Assembly: GCF_011075055.1 (NCBI RefSeq)
Contig: NC_058138.1
Coordinates: forward strand, 6,840,001 to 6,904,000
Length of the DNA stretch: 64,000 nucleotides
Direction of reading: 5' to 3'
From: Mangifera indica
Lineage: Eukaryota; Streptophyta; Magnoliopsida; Sapindales; Anacardiaceae
A program made the position numbers and the translations under genes. Under the pieces are notes generated by a model. That model was not told the origin of the DNA, made no database searches, and was given only the letters and a program-made list of their open reading frames with translations. Every line of letters begins with the position of its first letter. Within the stretch, counting starts at the first letter, position 1. Below are positions 46,401 to 57,300 of the stretch, piece by piece.

Positions 46401-46964
46401 GGATGTAAGCTTCTTTGGGATCTAATTTTTCAGTTTTGGTCGAGTTGCATGAGAAATCAGTCTATAATGGCATTTGATTTTAAACATGCCAGATTAGTTG
46501 TTATTTACCCAGCCATCTTATAATCTGTGACATGATGCCCCTGCATTGTAAATCCCAAAGAAGAATTTATTTGTCGAAATCTCCATAAATGTTGTGGCAT
46601 CATAAGCTTTTTGGTCCACTGTTTTTTTGTTTAGTGCTTGTGCTTTGCTCTTTTCATTATTTCCTGTCAGTTCAATTGTTATTATGGTGCAATATGCACT
46701 CTGGAATTCTCCTTGTTCTGTTTAGTCATATTTGATATGATATCAATGAAGTTAGTGCTAGGGTATTTAATTTGACTCAAGCCAATTTCTGAAAAATGAT
46801 CCTGTGGTCCATTAACATTATTGTCGTATGGTTTAGAATTGTTTTTATATATTGGATAAATATCAAAGAGAAAAATTTTCAATCCTCTCCCAATATAAAT
46901 ATCAAAGAAAAAAAATTTCGATACTCTCCCAATGCAGAAGCTTAACATTACTTATTTTACTTTC
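46401..46964. other. PPR 3' flank, uninterrupted in unit 2
   Basis: The segment is collinear with 17366-17787 plus 22684-22806 of unit 1, so it preserves the pre-insertion state for the hAT-like MITE and approximately for copia-3. A short tandem duplication of about 45 bp (ATATCAAAGAGAAAAATTTTC and a variant) lies at 46860-46935. Confidence 0.6.
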
Positions 46965-48806
46965 ACAGATATCAAGCAGTGCCCTAATAAGTTTGAATTG
47001 GTTATCAACTTGTCCATCAGACTATTTGGAATCAGCAAAGGATGTAGGTCCGAGGGAAGACTGGAATTGCAACCTTCAAGCCAGTGATTGTTGACCATTA
47101 TTTAGCAGCTGAAGTTCATTTTTCAACAATAAGATTGTTGTTGAACTCTATCCAACCACAGTTGCTATAGAAGCAATTTTCATCAAGTTCTAGTCATTGA
47201 CAGAAACTTTTACTGGTAACTTGGTTGAAGAGTGACAAGAGTTAGTAAAAGTTTTCTTCAGCTGAAATTCTCACTAAGGAAATGGAAATTGAAATGATAG
47301 ATTCAATATACAAATTGGTGTAATTTAACTTGATTGTTCAAATGGGCATATATATGTGACTTGCCTTGTCTCTCCTAATATTAATTCCCACCTTTGTCCT
47401 CGAATCTGATATACTGCCTAATTTGTATTATATTCTCGGTTTCAGATTTTCAGAAATTTCAATGAATATTTATGGGTTGTTCTGTTGAATGAGCAGTGGT
47501 TAAGTATGCAAATGACAAAGAAATTCTAGTGGACATGTTGTTCTAAGTGACCTGCAAATATAATATTAATATTTGGAGATAGAGATGCCTCCAATCCTCT
47601 CCATCAATTGAGGATGAGAAGATACAGCATTCTGCTTGCTCAACTGCAGAAAGCCTTGGCTCTTTTCCTTGTAGTCACTAAAATCATATGGCTCTGGACA
47701 AGTCTTGTGGCTGAAGGCCCTTCATCCACAACTAAAATTGGTAACAAATTTCAGTCCCTAATGATATGCCTTTTGCTCATGTACAAGTTCCTTACTTGAG
47801 AAATCCTACTGAGAAATTCAGTAATAGTGCACTAGTTGATATTCTGGAAGATCAAGAAACCTGTAAATTATCACCACCCTGGTACTAATTATAATCCCAA
47901 GATTTCTGTTATGGGTCTTGCCCAAATGGATTTGCTCTTTTCAACCTTGTTCAGAATGGTTATAGAAACCATTATCCACACGAACCTTTAGCGCTAAACA
48001 ATCTCCCTAATCAACCTCCTAGTTCTGTCCAAAAAGGTAGTGGAGTCACCAAATGTGATCCTACCAGCATGAATCTGAAGCCTGCATTATTGAGTCAATT
48101 GCAAAGTGGATATATAGAGCATAGGAAGTTGTCCTTTTCTTCACCAGTGAACTCGATTAACATTCCTAATAGTGTCATATGGGGGACGTTGGGGTGTCCA
48201 AAACCTTTTGATTATGTCCAAAGTCTTATAGGTGTTGTGTTACTAACACTGAACTCCTTGAAATTTGAAAAGACAATGCCAACTGAAGGTAATATAATCT
48301 ATTTCTTTCAATATGGGGATCCCAAGCATTGGAATGTTGGCATTAAAAAGGCCTTGGAAATTGCTATTGATCAATAGATGGTAGTTAAGCAGAAAATTGG
48401 AGCTATGAACTTTTATGTTGGCAAGAATGAAAAACAATGGAAATGTGTGAACCCTATTATTGGTAATCCTATGCAAATCTTAGAGATAACATGGGAAAGA
48501 ATTAAAAAGTTTCCGGTGTCTCCTGGAGGGCAATCTGCAATAATGACTGTTTATTTATTCTGTCTTGTGTGCTTTGGTATGAAGCTGGTACTATTTTGAA
48601 GAATATGTGCTTGACAGAGCTTACATTAGGTGACATACTTCAGATCTTGAACGTGGTAATTACCATAAAGAAATGGATTATTCATAATCAAGCAGGATGG
48701 CAGCCATTTATCCTTGCTGTTACAGAGTGCAGCCCTGAATTAGTAGCTAAATCTGCTTCACAAAGTTTCGACCTAGCTATCCATGGTAAGGGAAAGGAGC
48801 CACTTT
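46965..48806 (+). pseudogene. NYN/LOTUS (OST-HTH) protein pseudogene, unit 2
   Basis: This copy is collinear with 22807-24790. After an acceptor-like CACAG near 46968 it reads ISSSALISLNWLSTCPSD. The NYN core appears as MRMRRYSILLAQLQKALAL and IIWLWTSLVAEGPS (47608-47710). The OST-HTH part has SINIPNSVIWGTLGCPKP, YGDPKHWNVGIKKALEIA and, after a stop at 48376, MVVKQKIGAMNFYVGKNEK. The last piece is ILKNMCLTELTLGDILQIL, which ends at a stop at 48806. Stops and frameshifts lie between the pieces. The family joins a PIN-like nuclease with LOTUS RNA-binding domains. Confidence 0.8.
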
Positions 48807-48849
48807 GATAGTTTGAAGGGTATTAAGTGTATATGGATGGATGGTTTGT

Positions 48850-49610
48850 TGCAGTAAGGTTACTAAAACAAAAGTTTCCTTGTGCCAAGACTCATTCTGT
48901 AGATTTACTAGTGATGAAAGTTGTTACACATGATGGCTACTGTCTAGATTTTCGATTAGAGATGAAGTTTCAAGTGAAAATTTGCTAGATGTGTCAAAGA
49001 GTATACAATGCAAGGCTCTGAGGTGCAAGAAAGTTGTTACACATGCAAGTTCTGTTTCCAAATTTCTATGAAACATATTTCTGCAGAAAATTTTCCTACC
49101 TCCCATATAGTTCGTGGTGCCGGGAGAACTCTGAATGCAAGGCCTGATTTAAAAGTGGCATTGAAGATGCAAAGAGTTTGGTTAATTTGCAGAGAAGCAG
49201 ATTACACAAATTATAGAAATATGAAGAAAACATCCAAATGTAGGTAGATAAACATAGAAATTGTTCTGGTGACTCGTTCTCCTATGATCACATCATACTA
49301 TGAAGATACCAAGATGAGTCACTCGAAGGTTGAACAATGATGTAAAGTTGTTCCGAATAGAATTCTCGAGCATGAGTCGAATCAATGAGTCCTTGTTCTT
49401 CTTAGTTTGGGGTATTCTTAGAATAAACTGATTTGTAAATTCCTCCCTCTGCAGCATCAATTTAGCAGTTTGCCACTGTATTTGCTGTACTTTTTTGAAA
49501 GCTGTATGGTTCTCAAAGCTTGTGAAACCATTAGTCCCTTGGCTATAATCCTTATGTTTAAGTCTCCTGTATCCAAACTTTGATAGAAAAATCAGTTGTT
49601 TCTGATTTTT
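48850..49610 (+). pseudogene. Unidentified coding remnant, unit 2
   Basis: This is the counterpart of 24830-25620, with pieces YTMQGSEVQES and RTLNARPDLKVALKMQR. It has lost about 70 bp near 49040 relative to unit 1, where HLLDSINNCKDDPAFSKF is present. The product is not recognised. Confidence 0.5.
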
Positions 49611-50054
49611 GCCCCCATTTGGATAGTGCTTTCACTTTTGCATTGAAACTTTTCTTTCTGTTAGTGCTGCCAGTTTTAAGGTTTTCAAGCTTGGAAAATA
49701 ACAAGTTTCGTACCATAAATGCCTATAATTTATGGCACTTATTTGAGAACATTATTGTGTTTAAAATTTAAAGATTGACATAACACAAATAGGGGATAAG
49801 AACACTGATAAACACAAAAAATAAAAACAATTACTATCAACCCTAATCCAAATAAATTATGTTAGATTTGTGTCATATTATCAAGTCAAGTTAAAAATTA
49901 CATCCCAGGTTACCATTATTATGTTTCCCTAATTAATATTCAATAAGGGTGGACTTGATTTGAGTCAAGTAGAACCCGAATACGATCTAGCTAGAGATAG
50001 AGCTTGACTTACTTGATTGATAGTGATTTCATTAGAGTAGTTGTTAGAGAAAAA

Positions 50055-50772
50055 GAAGGGGTGTGCATGGTCTGGTTTTGTGTGATTGAGAGATTTTTCA
50101 AACCAAACTGAAAAAAACAGTTTGAAAATTTTTCAAATCAAACTAAACTATTTTAAATTTAAAACAAAAGCAAACCAAATTGAAAAAATACAGTTTGGTC
50201 CAGTCTGAATTAGGATTTGAACCATAGTTATCAATATCTTATGATACACAATATATATCCTACAATATGATACGATACAATACAATACAAGTAGAAATAA
50301 TACCAGTCAATGTATTATATTATATGATATGTATCTTACATTATAATACATATAACCGATATGAATTAATACACTTTTTTAGATAAAATAATGATGCAGT
50401 AGAGATGTCTATAAATAATCTTAAAATGTTAAGGGACTGTAATATTTTTCAAAATGATGATGTGCCAATTATAATTTTATTAATATTATAAATTTTATTT
50501 TTTAAAAGACATATCATACAATATGAGATACAATTCACAATATTAAAAATTAGATTTTTAATATATAAATCGACTATTATGGTTTGAACATTTTAAAATA
50601 ATTTATTTTTAAATATATATATATATTATTTAAAAAAATTAATTAAATTATAACTTTCTAAAACATGTAAAATAAATATGAAAAATATATACGATATACG
50701 CATAAAGAAAATGACAAAATAAATATTAAAAAAGTTGTATACCTAATTACTTATTAAAAAATTTTGTTAAAC

Positions 50773-50847
<75 letters not shown>

Positions 50848-51005
50848 CATGGTTCACGGTTTTGTTTCATTTGGAAATCATCCAAACCTTAACCCCAAAC
50901 TGAAAAAAATAGTTTAAAAATTTTTTAACGTAAACCAAATCAAATTATAATTTTTTAGTAATTCAGTTTAGTTTTACAATTTAAACCAAATTATGCACAC
51001 TCATA
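50055..51005. mobile_element. Possible AT-rich TIR element carrying the TA microsatellite
   Basis: The left edge GGGGTGTGCATGG with TGGTTT nearby is mirrored at the right edge by AAATTATGCACACTCAT. Further inside, phrases such as ACTGAAAAAAA and CAAACCAAA occur near both ends. The arrangement resembles common plant hAT-type MITEs, but no clean 8-bp target-site duplication was found. The interior is very AT-rich and includes ATGATACA-type repeats near 50230-50350. Confidence 0.45.
50779..50846. repeat. (TA)34 microsatellite
   Basis: An uninterrupted run of 34 TA dinucleotides, 68 bp. It is self-complementary and likely variable in length between individuals. Confidence 0.97.
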
Positions 51006-51129
51006 ATTATTAAAGATGAAAAGGAAGAATAGTTGGAAAAGAAGAAAACTTATAAGAAAGGATAAATTTGTTGGTGATTCAATTGAATCGAGCTAGCTAG
51101 ACTCGATCTTAAGTTGAAGCTATCCCTAT

Positions 51130-51330
51130 TTGAGCTTGAATCATTCATGCCAAATCGAATTTCATTCAACCATAATATTAACTAAAATCATTAAAGATAA
51201 TAACATTTATAGATATTTCATATAATCTCACATAAATTTCACTTTGCAAATTTTATAGGGCTAGAGATGCAGCCCAGAAAAGCCCAATGGGCATTGCCCC
51301 CACTGTAACCCAAAACTAATCCAAAATAAA
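51130..51330 (+). repeat. PPR-unit leader repeat, copy 4 (orphan)
   Basis: This copy closely resembles 26340-26640. It holds AGCCCAATGGGC at 51281-51292, again with TGGGC on both strands. No PPR sequence follows, so it is either the relic start of a further unit or the end of the repeated unit. Confidence 0.65.
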
Positions 51331-52019
51331 AACAAAAATATCTATACATAAAAAAAAAAAGGCCGAGTGGTAATGAAATGACCGAAATACGCTTTTTCAT
51401 TACCTAGGAGTACTATATAAATATATAAATTAAAAACCCAAAAACGGGGCACAATGGCAATCTAAGCTCATCCACAGGATTGCCAAAAAATCACTGTTTT
51501 GAAAACTAGAGTGGATGGTCGATTTAACTGGTTGAATAAAAAATCTACTCCTGTTCAGTTAACATTAAAAAATGGTTTGTTTATTGACTCGATCAAATTT
51601 GATCAAAATCAGTAAACTGAATGAATTGATCAAAATTGATAAAACCGAATTTGACCAAAATTGAGGGTATTTTAAAAAATTTAATTATTTTTAAATAATT
51701 TGATTATTTTAAATTAAATTGGATAAATTTTAAATGTCTGTAAGAGAAACATAAGTTCAAAAATTAAATAAAAAAGAGGAAAAAAAAATCCTACATCTAT
51801 TGAAATGTCTTTTATAAGCAATGACTTACAAAATGATATATTTTTTTCTGTATCATAAAATGTAGACATTTTTTTCATCACTTGTTTCATTAAAATTAGG
51901 TGAATAATTATCATTTCTTAGAAAAAAATATGTACTGATCATTATAGGTCTGAATACCCTAATAAATTGACCGATTTTTAATCAAACCATAAACTCATGA
52001 GATAATCAATTTAACCACC
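51331..52019. other. Intergenic, possible MITE-like edges
   Basis: No gene was seen. The sequences near 51498-51535 (TTTTGAAAACTAGAGTGG) and, inverted, near 51990-52035 (TTTTTAACATCGGTAGG) are loosely complementary over about 40 bp. An old TIR element is possible but no target-site duplication was found. Confidence 0.35.
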
Positions 52020-52850
52020 TACCGATGTTAAAAACATTGTAAAAACACACTTTAAGTACAACATCACGAGCCCAACGGCTAAAACTCTCACGCAATTGCA
52101 AACCAACAACAAACCACTTAAGAACAGAAAGCGTACTTGAGACGACCAACTGAAAGTGTGTTTGCAAACCAATAACAATGAATCCAGCACATCCAGCCAT
52201 GGCAGGTCGCCAAAGACAGCAAGAAGAACCCAGCCAACAGTATGAAGCGTCAGCCGGCACACACCTGATGCAGCATGCAGCATCCCTGGAACCAGAAGCA
52301 AACACAGAAATGGACCAATGTGCAACCATTTCACTAAGACTCAACTTACTGGAACCACAACCAAGAACCACCCACGCAAAAACACTGCTGGAACGCTCCA
52401 GGAGAGACAAGAAAGGACGCTGGGAGAGAAAGGATTAAGAAAGCAGCAACCATTAAACGAGGGAAGGTGCCAGCAGAACCAGCAGCCAAGAACTCCAATT
52501 CGGCAGCAGCAAGGCAGCAAAAGGCCAACAAACCCAATGAACCCCAATGCAGGAGAGAACCAACAGGGGAGAGGGATGCAGGAATCAGCAACTCCACAGA
52601 AGGAGAAAGGCAAGAGAACAGGAGAGGATTTCAGCACCAAAGCAGCTGCAGAGAACCAACCCAAGCCAAAATAGACCAGCAGCAGAACGGCACCTCCACA
52701 GGACGCAAGAACTCACGGGAAGAAGCTAGGCCGATGCAGAGGAGAAACGCAGAGACCCAGAGACCTCCAGGGAATTATAGAGGAAAAGGCTGAAAACACA
52801 CCAGAAGATGGAAACAGGCAGGAAACATGGATTTGAGACTAGAAACTTCA
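52020..52850. other. T-depleted, GC-rich island of unknown origin
   Basis: Over about 830 bp the plus strand is strikingly poor in T and rich in CAGCA, CCAAC and AGGAGA words, in sharp contrast to the AT-rich surroundings. Long open frames on both strands follow from the composition: 86, 118 and 108 codons on plus, 134 and 107 codons on minus. None shows a recognisable domain, and plus-strand products would be rich in Gln, Asn, Arg and Glu. It is absent from the corresponding place in unit 1 (next to 30140). It may be an insertion, such as the leader of a retroelement or a captured gene fragment, but no termini were identified. Confidence 0.5.
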
Positions 52851-52889
52851 GAATCAAACATGCAAGTGAATATACTTGAGAATTAGCAA

Positions 52890-53232
52890 GACAATTTACA
52901 CGATAAATATGGCTCCATAGTTGTGACTGAGTCCAGCCGGTTTACAAGTTACATCAACAATGTAATCTGCAATACATTTCAGCGTTCTCTTCTTAATAGA
53001 CACCTGTGGAAAGATATATCCAAGTCAAAGAAAAGATTGCTACAAAAAGCATATTTCCCACATCAGTGATGAAGGTGCAGAGATAACGAACGGATAGAAT
53101 AGTAGGAACAGAGAAATTATCAAAAGCAACATCTTCGAATATCCACATAAAGTTATACCAATGTGTAATATCATAGGGGAATTCCGCATTGACAAAACAC
53201 GAGATATTGCTTATATATGAACATCTCACGTC
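52890..53232 (-). pseudogene. Unidentified gene remnant, unit 2
   Basis: The minus strand reads HWYNFMWIFEDVAFDNFSV and ILSVRYLCTFITD, then after a gap VSIKKRTLKCIADYIVDV and GLSHNYGAIFI. These are the counterparts of the first two exons at 30345-30140 in unit 1. The downstream exons that unit 1 keeps (29963-29371) are missing, because the T-depleted island adjoins immediately. The family is not recognised. Confidence 0.55.
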
Positions 53233-53714
53233 ACAAGAATCCTTTTGGGTTGCAAAAACTCTGCTTTGCTAATTCATACAGTAGTCAATTACAGTTGTTA
53301 ATGGATCTTTAAAATTTAATGATATATAAAGGGTTAAAGGATTTAACCACCACAACTGAAAGCAACAAAAAAGACCAAACCCAGACCCAGTAAAAAAAAA
53401 TTGAACACGTGTACATTGTAATTGAATGTATAAGATCGCTGCCTAGAATGCATTGCCATTTTGAAGAACAACCAGTTGAGAAAAAGGCTTTAAAAAGGTA
53501 AAAAGCTTAAACTCAGACAAATTCTTAACACTATGACTCAAACCATGACCACTCATTTTTGCTCGATTGAGCTAAGATGACATTCGAGCTCAAGTCAGTT
53601 TAGCTCAAATCAAACTCTTATCATATAGTTGTTATGATGGTTTGAAATTGATAGTACAATGAAGCTATTAAACCAAATACTAAAGCAAATTTAACATGAG
53701 TCATTGCCATTAGA

Positions 53715-54096
53715 TAAGGGTGTTTAAAACTGGTTAACCGAACTAGTTTGATAATTTTTCGGACCAAACCAATTGTTGGTTTAAAGAAAATCATAAACTG
53801 AAATGGAACCAAAAATATCAATTAACCAAACTGAGTTTTCAATTAATCGGTTTTGAATCTTATTTTTATTATTTTTTCCAAGTTTTTTTAAGTAGGTTCA
53901 ATATTTTACAATTTTTAATTCAATTTTTTAAAATCAGTTTCATTCGGTTAACCTTTTGTAAAAAATTGATAAACCAGATTTTCTATATTTTTTAATCGGT
54001 ATCCAAACTAGTTTTTCAAATAATCTATTTTTTGGATCAATTTTTATTCAAAAATCAATTCGATTTAGTTATCGGATATTTTTAAACACTCTTACC
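53715..54096. mobile_element. AT-rich MITE between the gene remnant and NLR-2
   Basis: The left edge AAGGGTGTTTAAAACTGG and the right edge, read on the other strand as AAGAGTGTTTAAAAATATCC, form imperfect TIRs of about 30 bp. The interior alternates CAAACCAATT, AACCGGTT-like and poly-T phrases. The target-site duplication is unclear. A decayed relative at 30346-30620 occupies the corresponding place by NLR-1. Confidence 0.55.
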
Positions 54097-54303
54097 AAAA
54101 TTTATATGATTGGCTAATGTCACTATAGTCCATTAAATTATTAATCAATATTATATTTAACCTTCCAATATCTTAAAATATAATACCCAAAATCTATTTA
54201 ATCAATTGACTTCTTATGAATTATGTTTGAAAGGCAATGTAAACTCACCTAATACCACACACTTACCATGTGACTTTGCAGTTTGCTAGCATGGGAATCT
54301 TTC

Positions 54304-57300
54304 TCATAACTTTGCACAATCTGTAATTATAGAGAACAATGCATTAATGTTAAAAACAAAAATTGTGGAAAATTATATTAGAAGATGAAGAATTTCATCA
54401 ATAAACACCTCACAACTACTTGAAATCACTTGAAATTACTGTAGCTTCTCACTTAGGATTTTAATTCAATACTAAAGACCATACATGATTGATTAGTGTT
54501 AATTCAATCAAGGAGAATGCAGAACTCTAATAAAAAATATATTGTTAAATAAACGAATATGTACCATTTTGTAATTGTTGTATGATTGAATTTAAGTCAC
54601 TTGAACAACTTTTCCAATTCACTTCTAATAATCTTGGCATGCTTAAGCCTCCACTAGAGAAGGTTTTCATCTTGGAGCATCTACTCACATTTAATTCTTC
54701 CAAGAATGGGAATTTTAAGGTGTAATTCCCATAGTAGAAGTGTGTGAGACTTTCTAAACCAAGCAAATGCAATTTCTTCAATTTCCTAAAAACAACTTCA
54801 CCGTTTGATATATCTCCTTCATTTGCTAATACTTCTACCATCATTTCACATTTTTCTATTGACAAGCTTTCAAGACACTTTAGACTTCTGGTTATTGAGG
54901 ATGTCATTAAGTTTTGCATTCCATTACAATGACGTACACTCAAAGTCCTTAGATTTTCAAGTGACTGTGAAGGCAGCAGCAAAGTAGTCAAATTGTGACA
55001 ATAGTTTACATATAAAGAATGAAGATTTTGAAGAATTGAGTTCAATCGGGAGTCTTGCTTTGAAATGCATTTTAAATTAAAAAGCCCCTGCAATTCTAAT
55101 GTTTCAAAGTTTGTGAATACTCCAATGTCCTCTTCACCTTCTTTAAACGAGAACAGTTCTTCGTATGAACACACTTTCAATATAAGGTTTTCAAGACTGA
55201 CAAACTTTTGAAGGATTTGAATCGGAATATATGTATATTCATCCTTAATTAATTCAAGAGTTTCTACTATGCAAAAGTTCTCCTGAAACTCTCCTTGCCA
55301 AATCGCCATAACATCCCTTCCATTTAATTTCAATGTCTTTATATTGGAGTCAACCTAAAGAAAAATCATGTGTCAATCAATTCAAAATTAATTTTATCTT
55401 AAAAACATATAAAAAATTTAAATATGTTCAACAAAAACCAAGGATAAAAGAAAATATAATGAATTGATAGCCAATTGTATCCTAGTAAAAGGGCGTAAAA
55501 ATGTGTGATGACTTCTAGTTAAATAATAACGCTTAGTATATGCACAAATTAATATTTTTTTTAATGTGGAATCATGGTCAACATTTTAAAAACAAATTTA
55601 TTAAAATTAACACCCAAAATATGTTATTATTAAAAAATTGCAGAAATCTATTTAAGCTAATTAATTGAATGCATACCTCTTCTTTGTATAATTGTTGTAT
55701 AGTTGAATTCAAGTCATTCCCTTCATTTTCTACCTCCTTTCTCCCATAATTGATTTTGTGTAACATTGGTGTGCTTAACATTCCTTGACAAAAATACTTC
55801 ATATTGAAGCATCCTTCTATAATTAACTCTTCCAAAGATGAGAAATTGAAAGAGTAATTCCCAGAGCAAAAATATGAGAGACTATATAAACCTTCAAGTG
55901 ACAACTTATTCAAATTGTTAAAAACAACTTGTTCACCACTCGATGTTGCATCTCCCTCGTTTTCTATAATTTCAATTAGCATGAAACACATTGATATTTT
56001 CAATTCTCTCAATTGTACCAAACTTCCAGCTGTTGAAGGTGTTATTAAGTTAACCAACCCACTGCAAAATTGTACTTTAAGAACTTTAAGATTCTGGAAA
56101 GGTGTAGACAGCAGTGGACTCAACAACTTTTCACACGAAGATACATGTAGAACTTCAAGACTTGGAAGATCTGATAGACTCTTAATTTCTTTGCAATTAC
56201 AACAACATAGTTGAAGCTCTTTCATATTGTGAAATCTCTGAAGGGATTCAAGTGGAATGTATGCTAACTCATCCAAAGAGATTTTAACAGTTTTAGATTG
56301 ATTTTGCCAAGTAATTTCTACTGAATCATTCCGTAATTCAAAAACCTCCAAATGGGAGTTGATCTACAAATTCATCAAAACAAAATTCAGTTAGCATTTG
56401 ATATTCTTAAAACAAAACTTTAATCCAGTTACACTAATTTTGAATTTATCATCCTTTTTAGTATGCATGCAAGTTGCACATTTTTCTCAAAGTAAAAATA
56501 AATATTTATTGTTGATTTCTAAAATCATAATTGATAATCTATTAAAAAAATAGGAATTAAATGACTTTAATTGATATAATCCTAAAGAGAAATCGATCAA
56601 ATCAAATATATATATTTGAGTTAAATTTTCTAAATTTAGTTACAAGGAAAATTAGAGAAGATAACAAATTCCATATTTAATCTTTTGAATAAAATGTTAA
56701 AATATATATAGATGGTGTTACTATTTTTTTTCAAGAAACAATGAAATAAGAGATTCATACCTTATCTTCCAAGAAGATAGATTTTGGATCCAAAATTTTA
56801 AATTCAATCTCCTCATTGTTTTTTTTGAAGCTCAGATACTTGGCACAATTTCTCACCACCAACTCTTTCAACTTTGGCCATTCTGAAGTATGCATTTCAT
56901 GGTAGAAAACAGTAAGATTTGGTAGATTTTCAAGCTTCAATAAGGTTAAATTCGGAAAGACAAAATTGACCATAACATTTACTCCTTCTTCTTTTGCAAC
57001 AATCTCTTCTAAAACCTTACAATCCCCTATCATTAGTTGTTGAAGTTGGTGGAGAATTTTGACAATAGAAGGTGGAAATGCATATTTTATATTTCCGCAA
57101 TTCCAAAGGATCAACCGTGTCAAATTTTGATAGAAGGAAGTTGGATGCTGGTTGTAGCAAATTTCTGTAGAATTATCATTGTGGAATGTCTTGTACTTGA
57201 AATCAAGGGAGATTTCCTGCATTTAAAGTTGATAATTTTTTCAATATAAAGTAATTAAAAATTGCATTAATTCTTTGTCTCTTTTTTAAACTAACTAAAC

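Noticed and set aside
52178..52793. Overlapping frames of 60-118 codons in the T-depleted island as a gene
   Set aside because: Long frames on both strands follow from low T/A content at stop codons. The products are low-complexity and match no family I know, so I report composition rather than a CDS.
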